Both the position numbers and the translations under genes were made by a program. The notes beneath the pieces are model-generated. The model ran no database searches. It worked only from the letters and a program-made list of their open reading frames with translations, and was not told where the DNA came from. Of a stretch of 64,000 nt of DNA, positions 53,636 through 62,030 are shown piece by piece (within the stretch, counting starts at the first letter, position 1; each line of letters opens with the position of its first letter). Source of the DNA: Dawidia soli (GTDB lineage Bacteria > Bacteroidota > Bacteroidia > Cytophagales > Cyclobacteriaceae); NCBI RefSeq assembly GCF_018598185.1, contig NZ_JAHESC010000029.1, forward strand, positions 1 to 64,000, read 5' to 3'.

Positions 53636-53860
53636 ATGAAATCGATCTGTAGCAAGATCTACCACACCTTTTCTACAGAAGGTGCCCAGGAGATTCCGGC
53701 ATCCGACCTTTCGCTTTTGATCGCCTACCTCAACGTATCGCCTACTGCCATGTACTGCATGGAGGTGGATGAAGCGGGCTTTGTGTTCTCAACAAAGACG
53801 GCGTCGTTCCGGTATCATCACGATGCCCTGCCGGAAGAGCGATTGGTCGATGTGGTGTAA
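53636..53860 (+). CDS. Possible small soluble protein
   Basis: A frame of about 74 residues (MKSICSKIYHTFST...). A predicted helix (ASDLSLLIAYLNVS) and regular residue use make it protein-like, and the stop is followed closely by the convergent outer-membrane protein gene. No family or promoter supports it. An upstream in-frame ATG at 53621 is also possible. Confidence 0.4.
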   Translation: MKSICSKIYHTFSTEGAQEIPASDLSLLIAYLNVSPTAMYCMEVDEAGFVFSTKTASFRYHHDALPEERLVDVV

Positions 53861-53876
53861 CCGCCTGTTCTGGACA

Positions 53877-54578
53877 TCATCCCTTAAACGCCCAGAAGAC
53901 TCCTGTCGACAGTCCGAAGGAGAACAGATACTCCCGGATGTGGTCGTCTGTTACGATCGAGTTGAAGTAGTGCTCTATAAAGGGCTCGGCGCGAATGGAG
54001 AAACGCTGGCCCACCATGTATTCTAACCCGGCGCCTATGGTAGCCGACCAGGAAAACTTCGCGAAGCCGACAGTCTTAGCCGAAGCATGATGATCATCGC
54101 GCAAGTCGACCTTCGTCTTGCGTGAAAGGAAGACACTCGTCGTGACACCGCCGCCTGCATACACACGCAGGTTGTCACGGGCGGTGAGGATATAATTTAT
54201 ATGCAGCGGCAGCGCCAGGAATTTATAGCGATAGATGGTGCGGCTCTTCTGCGGCAGATTGTCTGCCTCGCTTATCCATTGCAGATCCTCGAAGCGTGTT
54301 TTGATACCCAGGTTTGCATACTCGACGCCACTCAGTAAAGCGATACGATCGTTTATTCGATACCGCACCTGGGCACGTGCCTTAATGCCCGTGTTGGGCA
54401 TCTCGTTGTCACGCATCGATTCCAGCCACCGGCTGTCTGCATCGTAGTGCAGCGAACGGTAGCTATACTGCGGTATAAACGCCAGCACAAGGCCGGTAAA
54501 CCGACGAACCCGGGTGGTGTCTTGAGCCATGGCCGCCATCGGTAACATCAGTATAAGCAGGAGGAAGTAGTATTTCAT
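53877..54578 (-). CDS. Outer-membrane beta-barrel protein (PorT-like fold)
   Basis: A 233-residue exported protein with signal peptide MKYYFLLLILMLPMAAMAQ. Alternating hydrophobic strands with aromatic residues (RRFTGLVLAFIPQYSYRSLHY, YKFLALPLHINYILTARDNLRVYAGGG, FSIRAEPFIEHYFNS) indicate an eight-stranded barrel of the PF13568-type. The C-terminal YLFSFGLSTGVFWAF is the typical last strand. It starts one base after the stop of the diheme cytochrome gene, so both are probably in one transcript. Confidence 0.8.
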   Translation of the reverse strand: MKYYFLLLILMLPMAAMAQDTTRVRRFTGLVLAFIPQYSYRSLHYDADSRWLESMRDNEMPNTGIKARAQVRYRINDRIALLSGVEYANLGIKTRFEDLQWISEADNLPQKSRTIYRYKFLALPLHINYILTARDNLRVYAGGGVTTSVFLSRKTKVDLRDDHHASAKTVGFAKFSWSATIGAGLEYMVGQRFSIRAEPFIEHYFNSIVTDDHIREYLFSFGLSTGVFWAFKG

Positions 54579-54579
54579 A

Positions 54580-55584
54580 CTACAGGCTTTTGATGTAAGA
54601 ACGTATAAGCTCCAGGGCTTCCCCGTGCACCATCGAAGTGCCGATCAATGGCATGCGGCCTTCGGAGAGCTGGTCGATGATGTTGTCGCGCTGGCCCGAG
54701 ATGCCGGTATCCGACAGGGGAGTGTCATACCCCAGCCGCAGACGATCGCCGTCTTCAAAGCCACCCCGGCGGTGACAATGCGCACAGTTCATGTCCAGGT
54801 ACGCACGGGCGCGGTCTTGCAGGCCATAGGTTGTATCCTGCCAGCGGGGCAGCGCCGTGATTTGCGCAGGGTCTACATCGCCCAGCACCCCTTGCTGTTG
54901 AAAGTATGCGAGTTGGTTTACAACAGCGCCGTCGCGCGACACATCGGTGTTCAGGTTCCGAAGCTTCGGGCCGATCGGTATGATGACGTCGTTGGAGGAA
55001 TGGCAGGTGCCGCATTCGTGATTAGAGGGCACGTGGTAGGAAATGACTTTGCCGATGCCGTGCTCATCTATCCAGTTCACTGTTTTGTTGAGGCCGGAAG
55101 TCACCAGCCGGGCGTCTGTCTGCGCCGGGTTCCAAAGATAGGTGCCGACATTCCACCGATCGCCGGATTTGATCTCCAGGCGTGTTTCGATCAGCTGCCG
55201 GCCTTTAGACGTGTCGCGTTTGTCATGGTAGTAATAGAACGTTTTTACCAGGATCGTTCCGTCGGGGAAGTCGGGCAGATCGTCTTGCCGCGGCGTGAGC
55301 CTTTGCCCGGAGGGCACCTTTACCAGCCGTTGTTTTTCGGCATAGTCGGAAAAGAGCTCTGTCGATAGCTCATATAGATGAAAGCCCGCTGCCGGATTGA
55401 GCGCCGAAGGTTTTCCTTCGAAGATCTGGTATTCCGACAAGACCGGCTGCATAGTTGCGGTGTTGTCAATGTGCGCCAGGCCATCTTCGTTGCACGCCGT
55501 CAGGATGAAGGCCAGCAGCGCCGTCGCGATCAGCCCGCTCAAGGCGAAGTACTTCCAGGTGAACAGTGGTTGCCGTTGGTCCAT
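54580..55584 (-). CDS. Diheme cytochrome c lipoprotein (SO2930-like)
   Basis: A 334-residue lipoprotein read from the ATG at 55584, with a lipobox ILTAC (about Cys31) and the acidic NEDG after it. Two heme c motifs are present: CGTCH (about residue 193) and CAHCH (about residue 269). Its layout, with VPSNHECGTCHSSNDVIIPIG and MNCAHCHRRGG, matches the SO2930-type family often found next to a partner beta-propeller protein. The partner is not seen here. It would take part in electron transfer in the periplasm; its donor is unknown. It is translationally linked to the outer-membrane barrel downstream. Confidence 0.8.
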   Translation of the reverse strand: MDQRQPLFTWKYFALSGLIATALLAFILTACNEDGLAHIDNTATMQPVLSEYQIFEGKPSALNPAAGFHLYELSTELFSDYAEKQRLVKVPSGQRLTPRQDDLPDFPDGTILVKTFYYYHDKRDTSKGRQLIETRLEIKSGDRWNVGTYLWNPAQTDARLVTSGLNKTVNWIDEHGIGKVISYHVPSNHECGTCHSSNDVIIPIGPKLRNLNTDVSRDGAVVNQLAYFQQQGVLGDVDPAQITALPRWQDTTYGLQDRARAYLDMNCAHCHRRGGFEDGDRLRLGYDTPLSDTGISGQRDNIIDQLSEGRMPLIGTSMVHGEALELIRSYIKSL

Positions 55585-55728
55585 GGCTGTTTCGGTTATC
55601 GTGTTATAGCCTTGTGACAACGGAAAAAGCATTTACCCTCAGCGGGGCTGTCAAAATATTCTGACGTACGTTCCGTGTGTTGAAATCTCTACATTTTTCT
55701 TTTCTTTGTTCCCTACGCAACACCGACA

Positions 55729-56772
55729 TTGATTCGCCCGATCACCATAGACGACTTCATGTGTTTACAGACGCCCGTGCCGCTGGCGGATGTGCGCACG
55801 CCTGCGGAGTTTGCACAAGGCCACATGCCGGGCGCATCCAACCTGCCGCTGTTTAGTAATGAAGAGCGGGTAACGGTCGGCACCACCTACAAACAGGTGG
55901 GAAGAGAAGCGGCCATCTTACTCGGCTTTGATCTGACGGGGCCAAAATGGTCGGGGTTTATCCGGAAGGCGCTGGAAGCAGCCCCGCAAAAGAAGATCGC
56001 CGTGCATTGCTGGCGTGGCGGCATGCGAAGCGGCGCGATCGCGTGGGCGCTGGACTTGTATGGTTTCGAAGTATACCTGATACAAGGCGGCTATAAACAA
56101 TACAGGCGGTGGGTGCTGGAGCAGTTCGAGGCAATGTATACACTGGTGGTGTTGGGCGGCATGACCGGCTCGGGAAAGACCCGCATCCTGCACGCGCTTC
56201 AAACATTAGGCGAACAGGTAGTCGACCTGGAAGAGCTCGCACAGCACCAGGGCTCGTCCTACGGCAGCCTGAATAAGCTCGTGCAGCCCACGCAGGAGCA
56301 GTTTGAGAATAACCTGGCCGGGCAATTACGCCGGTTCGACCGGCAGCAGACTATATGGATCGAGGACGAAAGCTCGACGATCGGAAAATGTTTGATCCCC
56401 CGGCCGCTCTGGAACCAGATGACAGATGCTTTCCTGGTAGATCTGCAGGTGGACGCCGCACAGCGCGTCCGGGCGCTGGCGCGCGAGTACGGTGAACTGG
56501 ATCGGGATTTTCTGATCGCCGGTACCGAGCGCATCCGCAAACGGCTGGGCCACGACCACGCCAAACACGCGATCATCGCGATACAAGAAGGCCGTCTTGA
56601 GGACTTCATCCGGGAAGTGATAACCTACTACGACAAGACCTATCGCACCAGCCTGGCGCGTCGCGATGCCGGCCGCATCCTTACGCTCGCACTGGAGGAT
56701 CAGGCGGATCATCACAATAACGCCCGGAAGGTGCTGCAAGCCCTCGAGGCCGCACATCCGGTAAACCCATGA
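55729..56772 (+). CDS. mnmH: tRNA 2-selenouridine synthase
   Basis: A 347-residue enzyme (also called SelU/YbbB) that replaces sulfur by selenium in the wobble 2-thiouridine of tRNAs. It has an N-terminal rhodanese domain (about 1-125, active Cys in [11 protein letters not shown], about residue 88) and a C-terminal P-loop domain with Walker [10 protein letters not shown] (about residue 144-152) and the [13 protein letters not shown] segment typical of the family. The start at 55729 is a TTG codon, because the following residues [10 protein letters not shown] are the family opening. The length is close to the 364-residue E. coli protein. selD follows by one base. Confidence 0.9.
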   Translation: MIRPITIDDFMCLQTPVPLADVRTPAEFAQGHMPGASNLPLFSNEERVTVGTTYKQVGREAAILLGFDLTGPKWSGFIRKALEAAPQKKIAVHCWRGGMRSGAIAWALDLYGFEVYLIQGGYKQYRRWVLEQFEAMYTLVVLGGMTGSGKTRILHALQTLGEQVVDLEELAQHQGSSYGSLNKLVQPTQEQFENNLAGQLRRFDRQQTIWIEDESSTIGKCLIPRPLWNQMTDAFLVDLQVDAAQRVRALAREYGELDRDFLIAGTERIRKRLGHDHAKHAIIAIQEGRLEDFIREVITYYDKTYRTSLARRDAGRILTLALEDQADHHNNARKVLQALEAAHPVNP

Positions 56773-56773
56773 T

Positions 56774-57835
56774 ATGACGGAAACGATGGACATACAGGAA
56801 ATTAAGCTCACGCACTATTCCCACGGTGCAGGCTGCGGCTGCAAGATCAGCCCGGCCATACTCGACAAGATCCTGCACAGCAGCGTCACCGCCGCCGCGG
56901 ACCCGCGCCTGCTGGTAGGCAACGACACCCGCGACGATGCCGCCGTGCTGGACCTCGGCAACGGCACTGCGCTCATCTCCACGACGGACTTCTTTATGCC
57001 GATCGTCGACGATGCCTATGACTTTGGCCGGATCGCCTCGGCCAACGCGATCAGCGACGTATATGCTATGGGTGGCAAGCCCGTGCTGGCCATCGCCATC
57101 CTGGGCTGGCCCATCGACAAATTGCCGCCCGAGGTCGCGCAACGTGTGCTGGAAGGCTCGCGCGCCGTGTGCGCCGAAGCCGGTATAACCCTGGCCGGCG
57201 GCCATAGCATCGATTGCCCCGAGCCGGTGTTCGGGCTGGCGGTAAATGGCCTGGTGAACACCCACCAGGTAAAGAAGAATTCCACCGCGACACCCGGGTG
57301 CAGACTGTATCTTACAAAGGCGTTAGGCGTGGGTATACTTTCCACCGCGCAGAAGCGCGGGGTGCTGCGCCCGGAAGATGCAGCCATAGCGTTGCAAAGC
57401 ATGACGACGCTGAATAAGCTCGGCGAGGAGCTCGGCAAACTTGACTACGTAAGGGCCATGACGGATGTGACGGGCTTCGGGCTGCTGGGCCATTTAACGG
57501 AGATGTGCGAGGGGAGTGGCTTATCCGCAGAGATCGAATATAGCAAGGTGCCAGTCATCGCGTCGCTGCCGCACTATTTGGAACAGAAGTGTTTCCCCGG
57601 CGGCACGACACGGAATTGGAACAGCTATGGTCAGAAGATCGGCGCGCTGTCGGATACGCAACGGTACGTGCTGGCCGACCCGCAGACGAGCGGTGGGTTG
57701 CTGGTGGCGGTGGCGGAAGAAGGGGTTGGGAAGTTTGAAGAGCTGTTGCGCGCGCAGGGCTTTTCGGAAGATCGCGTCAGGTCGTTTGGTGTGTTGAAGC
57801 CGCGGGATGGTGAGGTGGTCATTAGTGTGGTGTAG
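56774..57835 (+). CDS. selD: Selenide, water dikinase (selenophosphate synthase)
   Basis: A 353-residue ATP-dependent enzyme producing selenophosphate, the selenium donor for mnmH. The glycine-rich [10 protein letters not shown] loop contains the catalytic Cys21 (a Cys, not selenocysteine) and Lys24, and the FDxDFFxPxxDDxxxFGxIAxxNAxSDxYAMG-type region is present as [21 protein letters not shown] and [22 protein letters not shown] and [11 protein letters not shown] are further hallmarks. No selA, selB or selC was seen, so in this organism selenium here serves tRNA modification. It is cotranscribed with mnmH. Confidence 0.95.
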   Translation: MTETMDIQEIKLTHYSHGAGCGCKISPAILDKILHSSVTAAADPRLLVGNDTRDDAAVLDLGNGTALISTTDFFMPIVDDAYDFGRIASANAISDVYAMGGKPVLAIAILGWPIDKLPPEVAQRVLEGSRAVCAEAGITLAGGHSIDCPEPVFGLAVNGLVNTHQVKKNSTATPGCRLYLTKALGVGILSTAQKRGVLRPEDAAIALQSMTTLNKLGEELGKLDYVRAMTDVTGFGLLGHLTEMCEGSGLSAEIEYSKVPVIASLPHYLEQKCFPGGTTRNWNSYGQKIGALSDTQRYVLADPQTSGGLLVAVAEEGVGKFEELLRAQGFSEDRVRSFGVLKPRDGEVVISVV

Positions 57836-57857
57836 ATATAGCAGGTGTGAGGCCTGA

Positions 57858-57889
57858 TTTGGAAAGTTAGATACCAATTGGTATCTTCG
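57858..57889 (+). promoter_or_regulatory. Promoter of the TetR gene
   Basis: TTTG at 57858-57861, a 20-bp spacer and TATCTTCG at 57882-57889 (seven of eight matches to TAnnTTTG). The start codon at 57894 lies only four bases further, implying a message that begins at or near the AUG (leaderless). Confidence 0.55.
57869..57886. promoter_or_regulatory. TetR operator, perfect palindrome
   Basis: AGATACCAATTGGTATCT is an 18-bp perfect palindrome that covers the promoter spacer and the first part of the -7 box. Binding there would block RNA polymerase. It is repeated nearly exactly at 58499-58518. Confidence 0.8.
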
Positions 57890-57893
57890 TGGC

Positions 57894-58484
57894 ATGCGGG
57901 ATCCGGAGGCTACCAGGGAGACTATTTTGAAGAAATCGGGCGTATTGTTTAATACGCAGGGGTATAAGGCCACGTCGATCAGCCAGATCACGGATGCGAC
58001 GGGTTTTACGAAGGGGGCGATCTATCGGCATTTTGGGAGCAAGGATGATCTGGAAAAGGAGACGCTGGCGTTTTTGTCCAATATCCTTTTTGAGAAGCTG
58101 CGTGTGATCATCGTGCAGGAAAAGAATGCCGTGGATAAGCTGCGGGGCATCTTTAAGTTCTTTGAATCGTATATCTCCAATCCGCCGCTGAAGGGTGGGT
58201 GCCCGTTGCTGAATGCGGCGATCGAGGTGGATGATGCCCATCCCGCCTTGCGGAAGGAGGCTGTCAAGACATTGGCGGTACTGAAGAAGTCGCTGGTAAC
58301 GATCCTGCAAAACGGGATCGATCACAAACAGCTCAAACCGGATACGGATGTGGCGTTCTTTGCGACACTGATTATCGCGGCGCTTGAAGGGGGCATTATG
58401 ATGAGCAAGCTGGAAGGGAATAACAACGACATCCGGAAGATGATCAAACATTTGAATGATCAGTTAGAAATGATAATGCTTTAA
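57894..58484 (+). CDS. TetR family transcriptional regulator
   Basis: A 196-residue repressor. The N-terminal HTH domain (about 5-50; TRETILKKSGVLFNTQGYKA, TSISQITDATGFTKGAIYRH, FGSKDDLEKETL) is classical TetR; the C-terminal effector half has the TetR_C-like segments FFESYISNPPLKGGCPLLN and FFATLIIAALEGGIMMSK, matching the YezE/TetR_C_6-type group. The near-identical palindromes before this gene and before the alpha/beta hydrolase gene show that it represses itself and the hydrolase gene. Confidence 0.9.
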   Translation: MRDPEATRETILKKSGVLFNTQGYKATSISQITDATGFTKGAIYRHFGSKDDLEKETLAFLSNILFEKLRVIIVQEKNAVDKLRGIFKFFESYISNPPLKGGCPLLNAAIEVDDAHPALRKEAVKTLAVLKKSLVTILQNGIDHKQLKPDTDVAFFATLIIAALEGGIMMSKLEGNNNDIRKMIKHLNDQLEMIML

Positions 58485-58488
58485 TTTT

Positions 58489-58520
58489 TTTGTTCAGATA
58501 GATACCGATTGGTATCTATA
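58489..58520 (+). promoter_or_regulatory. Promoter of the alpha/beta hydrolase gene
   Basis: TTTG at 58489-58492, a 20-bp spacer and TATCTATA at 58513-58520. The -7 box is weak, but the spacing equals that of the tetR promoter and the operator covers the same segment. Confidence 0.4.
58499..58518. promoter_or_regulatory. Second TetR operator
   Basis: TAGATACCGATTGGTATCTA, a 20-bp palindrome with a single mismatched centre pair. It shares GATACC-N4-GGTATC with the site at 57869-57886 and covers the same part of the promoter. Confidence 0.75.
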
Positions 58521-58541
58521 GCAAAACGAAATGCAATGCTT

Positions 58542-59387
58542 ATGAAAAAATTAATCGCCAGAACGATCGGGTTATGGATCAACTTCCTGGCCCGGGTAGC
58601 GCCGGGCCGGGCGGCAAAGTTTGGGTTCGAATTCTTTTGCAGGCCCTTCCGGGTAAAGATGACGGACAAACACCGGGCGTTCCTTCACTCTGGTGAGCAG
58701 TCTACGTTTACACACGCGGGGGAGACGATCCAGGCCTACAAGTGGGGGCGGGGTGACCGGCGGATCCTCTTATTGCACGGCTGGCAAAGCCATACGTTCC
58801 GGTGGAAGAGTTACGTCGAGGCGTTTGACAAAGAACGGTATACGATCTATGCCATCGATGCGCCGGGACACGGACTGAGCAGCGGTAAGTTTTTGACGGT
58901 ACCGTTGTACAGCGAGGTTGTCGAGAAGTTTATGCAGGCAACCGGGAGCTTTGATACGGTGTTGTCGCATTCGATCGGAAGCTTTACGGCCCTCTACACG
59001 TTCTATCGGTTGCCGCGGCTGGCACCAGACCAACTTATCGTACTGGCGCCTCCGGGCGAAGCGTTGGATTTCTTTTCCTTCTATATTGGCGAGCTCCGGC
59101 TCTCGCCCAAGTCGGTAAAGCTGATCGTTGGCTATTTCGAAACACGCATAGGCCGGTCCCCTTCGTACTTCTCGGCGCCGAAATTTGCGCAGGGACTGAG
59201 CAGCCAGGGGTTGCTGATACACGACGAGGAAGATGGCGACGCGCCCGTCGAGAACTCAAGACGCATTCACGGCGCCTGGAATAATTCAACGCTTATTATT
59301 ACCAAAGGCTTCGGCCATAACCTGCGATCGGAAAAGGTAGTCGACTATGTCCTGGATTTTGCCAACCACGATATCATAGCACGCTGA
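58542..59387 (+). CDS. Alpha/beta hydrolase
   Basis: A 281-residue enzyme read from the ATG at 58542 (MKKLIARTIGLWINFLA; the ATGs at 58509 and 58536 overlap the operator region). The nucleophile Ser lies in SHSIGSF (a Gly-to-Ser change in the usual GxSxG), the oxyanion region is LLHGWQSHTFRW and the catalytic His lies in KGFGHN. The acid is probably Asp in LLIHDEEDGDAP. The N-terminal 30 residues could be a membrane anchor. It is controlled by the preceding TetR repressor, suggesting that its substrate or a related compound is the TetR ligand. Confidence 0.85.
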   Translation: MKKLIARTIGLWINFLARVAPGRAAKFGFEFFCRPFRVKMTDKHRAFLHSGEQSTFTHAGETIQAYKWGRGDRRILLLHGWQSHTFRWKSYVEAFDKERYTIYAIDAPGHGLSSGKFLTVPLYSEVVEKFMQATGSFDTVLSHSIGSFTALYTFYRLPRLAPDQLIVLAPPGEALDFFSFYIGELRLSPKSVKLIVGYFETRIGRSPSYFSAPKFAQGLSSQGLLIHDEEDGDAPVENSRRIHGAWNNSTLIITKGFGHNLRSEKVVDYVLDFANHDIIAR

Positions 59388-59420
59388 TCGGCTGCCGTGC
59401 GCGTATCGCAAATGAGTAGG

Positions 59421-60692
59421 TCACTTATGCTGCAAAACTGTCTTTAGGATCATCGGCTGCTGCAGTTGGCTCTCATCTTTTAAGTTGCGTTGTTCGTCGT
59501 ACGCCGACCACTGGCTGTTGGCAATGTAGTAGAACGTGTTGTTTGCGATACAACCGTTGGTGGGTTCATTAAAGGCCGGGTGCCCCTGGTCAATGATCGT
59601 GAAATTCGCCAGGGCTGTCTTCTCTTTATTGAGGCGATACACCGTAGTGCGCATAGGATTCGTGCCGTTTTGGATGGCTATCAGGCTATTCTTATACCAC
59701 AGCAACCCGTCGATGCCTTTCAGCGAGACGTCTTGTGTGTTTGTGAGGAGAATCAATTTCTTTGTTTTCATTTCCAGCCGGAAGATGCCCTTCACATAAT
59801 CGGCGATGAACAAATAGCGTTCATCGTCTGAGAATGTAATGCCTTGCAGGCTCCAGAGCTCGGACGAGGTAAACCAGGGGGTTAGCTTTTGTGTATTCGG
59901 ATCCAGCGTCAGGATGGTGTTGTTCCAGCTGTCTGAAATGAAAACGGCTCCTTTGTCTGACAGCAGTAAATCGCCGAACACGGCGTGGTTTTTTGTGGCC
60001 ATCGGATATTTGCCGAGGAGCTTTCCGGTCGCCAGATCATACTTAAACAAGGCCGACGTTTCGGTGCTATCGAAATCTTTCATCTCGGGTAACGGAGAGG
60101 AGCAGGCCCACAGTATGTTTCGCGGATCGTCGACTTTGATGCCGAGAACGGCCGTTAATCCATCCTGTGCCTCCGACGTGAAATCGGTTAACGCACCGTC
60201 GCGGAACTGCACGATCTTACGTTGGTGAACGGCCGCACCGTACAGGCCGCCGTTGCCGACGGCGACCGATTCGAGATGAAGCCGGCGATCGGGCAGGACG
60301 AAGGCCGTGTCGGAGCGGATTGTGGTAGTCGCGAGTGCTGTTTGCAGGATCAGCAATTTTTTGAAATCCTCCCGGTCGTGTAATCCTTTTAATGCGTCGA
60401 CTTGAAGGTCGAAGGCTGCGTTGGTAAGGATGGCTCGCTTCAGGAACGTTACTGCTTCTTCTGGTTTGGTTGTCAGCGCGCACGCCAGGCCGCGTTCATA
60501 TTGAATTCCCTGATGATTGGGATGGAGCGTGCCGGCCTGGACGATCATGTCATAAAACAACGGATAGTTCCCGGTCTTTTTTGCTTCCCGGGCCTGTGCG
60601 TAGTAATACGCGAAATCCTTCTTTTGCGCTGTGGCCGGGAGCGACGTGACGACGAGTAGTAGCAACGCAAGTACAGATCTCATGACCCTCAT
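59421..60692 (-). CDS. Secreted beta-propeller protein with N-terminal TPR-like segment
   Basis: A 423-residue exported protein with a signal peptide ending TSLPATAQ. Residues about 25-110 form TPR-like helices (AYYYAQAREAKKTGNYPLFY, HPNHQGIQYERGLACAL). The rest is a six-bladed SMP-30/NHL-like propeller (LESVAVGNGGLYGA, DLLLSDKGAVFISDSWNNTI, GITFSDDERYLFIADYVKGIF, GCIANNTFYYIANSQW). The ATG at 60692 overlaps the stop of the upstream DUF1801 gene by four bases (ATGA), implying translational coupling. A lactonase or binding function is possible; unproven. Confidence 0.8.
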   Translation of the reverse strand: MRVMRSVLALLLLVVTSLPATAQKKDFAYYYAQAREAKKTGNYPLFYDMIVQAGTLHPNHQGIQYERGLACALTTKPEEAVTFLKRAILTNAAFDLQVDALKGLHDREDFKKLLILQTALATTTIRSDTAFVLPDRRLHLESVAVGNGGLYGAAVHQRKIVQFRDGALTDFTSEAQDGLTAVLGIKVDDPRNILWACSSPLPEMKDFDSTETSALFKYDLATGKLLGKYPMATKNHAVFGDLLLSDKGAVFISDSWNNTILTLDPNTQKLTPWFTSSELWSLQGITFSDDERYLFIADYVKGIFRLEMKTKKLILLTNTQDVSLKGIDGLLWYKNSLIAIQNGTNPMRTTVYRLNKEKTALANFTIIDQGHPAFNEPTNGCIANNTFYYIANSQWSAYDEQRNLKDESQLQQPMILKTVLQHK

Positions 60693-61078
60693 TTTAATCG
60701 TTCCAGTTTGCCTTTTCGCTTGATCAGGTTTTTATAGTCCCATTGTATTTCGCGTGCTTTTTTCAGCCAGCGGGCCAGGTCTCGTCTTTTGATCTGATCG
60801 GCGGCGGTATAGCGCGCTTCGGCCGCTTTGAACGTGCCTTCTTTTTGCAGGCCGTCTTCTTCGAATGACTGACCGCTCCAAAAGAGCAGCCGGATGCAGC
60901 CTTTCAGTTTGCTATAACCAACGATGGGGTTACCGTCCAGGAACCAGACAGGGTGGGCATGCCAGATCTTATTCTCGGCTTCGGGCAGGCCGCGGGTGAT
61001 CTCGTGCGCAAGTGTATGGCAGATTTCCTGTTCTTCCGGTGCCTGGCTATCGTTGTACGCCTGGATCTCTTTGGTCAT
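60689..61078 (-). CDS. DUF1801 domain protein
   Basis: A 129-residue cytoplasmic protein with the conserved segments IWHAHPVWFLDGNPIVGYSK and GCIRLLFWSGQSFEEDGLQ of the DUF1801 (YdhG/YjhX-type) fold. Members have no known enzymatic role. It overlaps by four bases with the propeller gene downstream; both are probably translated from one message. Confidence 0.8.
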   Translation of the reverse strand: MTKEIQAYNDSQAPEEQEICHTLAHEITRGLPEAENKIWHAHPVWFLDGNPIVGYSKLKGCIRLLFWSGQSFEEDGLQKEGTFKAAEARYTAADQIKRRDLARWLKKAREIQWDYKNLIKRKGKLERLK

Positions 61079-61181
61079 AAACGGTGGGTTAGGGGTGCCC
61101 TGCGGAGTAAAGACTTTTTGCTAAGATAATGCTGAAATTCCAGTAAATAGTAGATTTTTGGGGGTGAATATAGGGGGATAT

Positions 61182-62030
61182 ATGAAAACTATCGCACTAC
61201 TTACCTGTGAGCGGCTTCCGGACCTTAACCCGGCTGATCAGGCGTTGATATCACTTTTTGCAGAACAGAATATCAGGGCTGTACCGGTCATCTGGAAGGC
61301 TGCGGATGTTCGCTGGACGGATTTCGCCGCATTGGTCGTCCGCAATACCTGGGATTATTACAAAGAGGCCGACGCCTTCCGGCAATGGCTGGATGCCATG
61401 GACAGAACCGGTGTGCCGATGTTTAACCCCGTGCAGGTTGTGAAAGACAACATGCACAAGTTCTACCTGAAGCGGTTCCAGGAAAAGGGTGTTACGATTA
61501 TTCCGACGTTATTTTCCTCGGCCACGGCTCCCGTAAAATGGGAGACGCTGCAGACACAGGGTTGGGACAAGATCGTCATTAAGCCGGCGATCTCCGCGGG
61601 GTCTTTTCTCACGCAAACCTATGAGGCAAGGACGTTAACCCCCGAGGCCTTGCAGGAGGCCGTTGCACAAGACGACTGGCTGATCCAGCCGTACCTGCCC
61701 GAGATCACGACGGAAGGTGAGCTGTCCATGATCTTTTTTAACGGTACCTTCTCCCATGCGGTGTTAAAGAAACCGCAGGAAGGCGATTTTCGGGTGCAAC
61801 GTCAGTACGGAGGCGTATACCAACGGGTAGACCCCACGCCGGAGCTGCTGGCGCTGGGGCGGCGCATTGCCACGCTGGAAAACCACCTGCTCTACGCCCG
61901 CGTGGACGGCGTAATGCTGGACGGCAAATTCCACCTCATGGAGCTGGAGCTGATCGAGCCTGATCTATATTTCGAGTTTGGAGAAGATATCCGCCGCCGC
62001 TTTGTAACGAGTGTCGTGGAAAAGATCTAG
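61182..62030 (+). CDS. ATP-grasp fold protein
   Basis: A 282-residue enzyme of the ATP-grasp superfamily, read from the ATG at 61182. The N-terminal part (1-95; LTCERLPDLNPADQALISLF, NTWDYYKEADAF) resembles the pre-ATP-grasp domain of RimK/glutathione synthetase-like ligases, followed by KIVIKPAISAGSF (ATP-binding), DDWLIQPYLPEITTEGELS (purine contacts) and ARVDGVMLDGKFHLMELELIEPDLYF (metal-binding Glu/Asn region). It joins an acid to an amine or thiol through an acyl phosphate; substrates unknown. Its 3' end overlaps the converging acyl-carrier-like gene by four bases. Confidence 0.85.
   Translation: MKTIALLTCERLPDLNPADQALISLFAEQNIRAVPVIWKAADVRWTDFAALVVRNTWDYYKEADAFRQWLDAMDRTGVPMFNPVQVVKDNMHKFYLKRFQEKGVTIIPTLFSSATAPVKWETLQTQGWDKIVIKPAISAGSFLTQTYEARTLTPEALQEAVAQDDWLIQPYLPEITTEGELSMIFFNGTFSHAVLKKPQEGDFRVQRQYGGVYQRVDPTPELLALGRRIATLENHLLYARVDGVMLDGKFHLMELELIEPDLYFEFGEDIRRRFVTSVVEKI

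Noticed and set aside
61158-61181. Longer N-terminus of the ATP-grasp protein
   Set aside because: The upstream start is not ATG and the added residues do not match the family; ATG 61182 is preferred.
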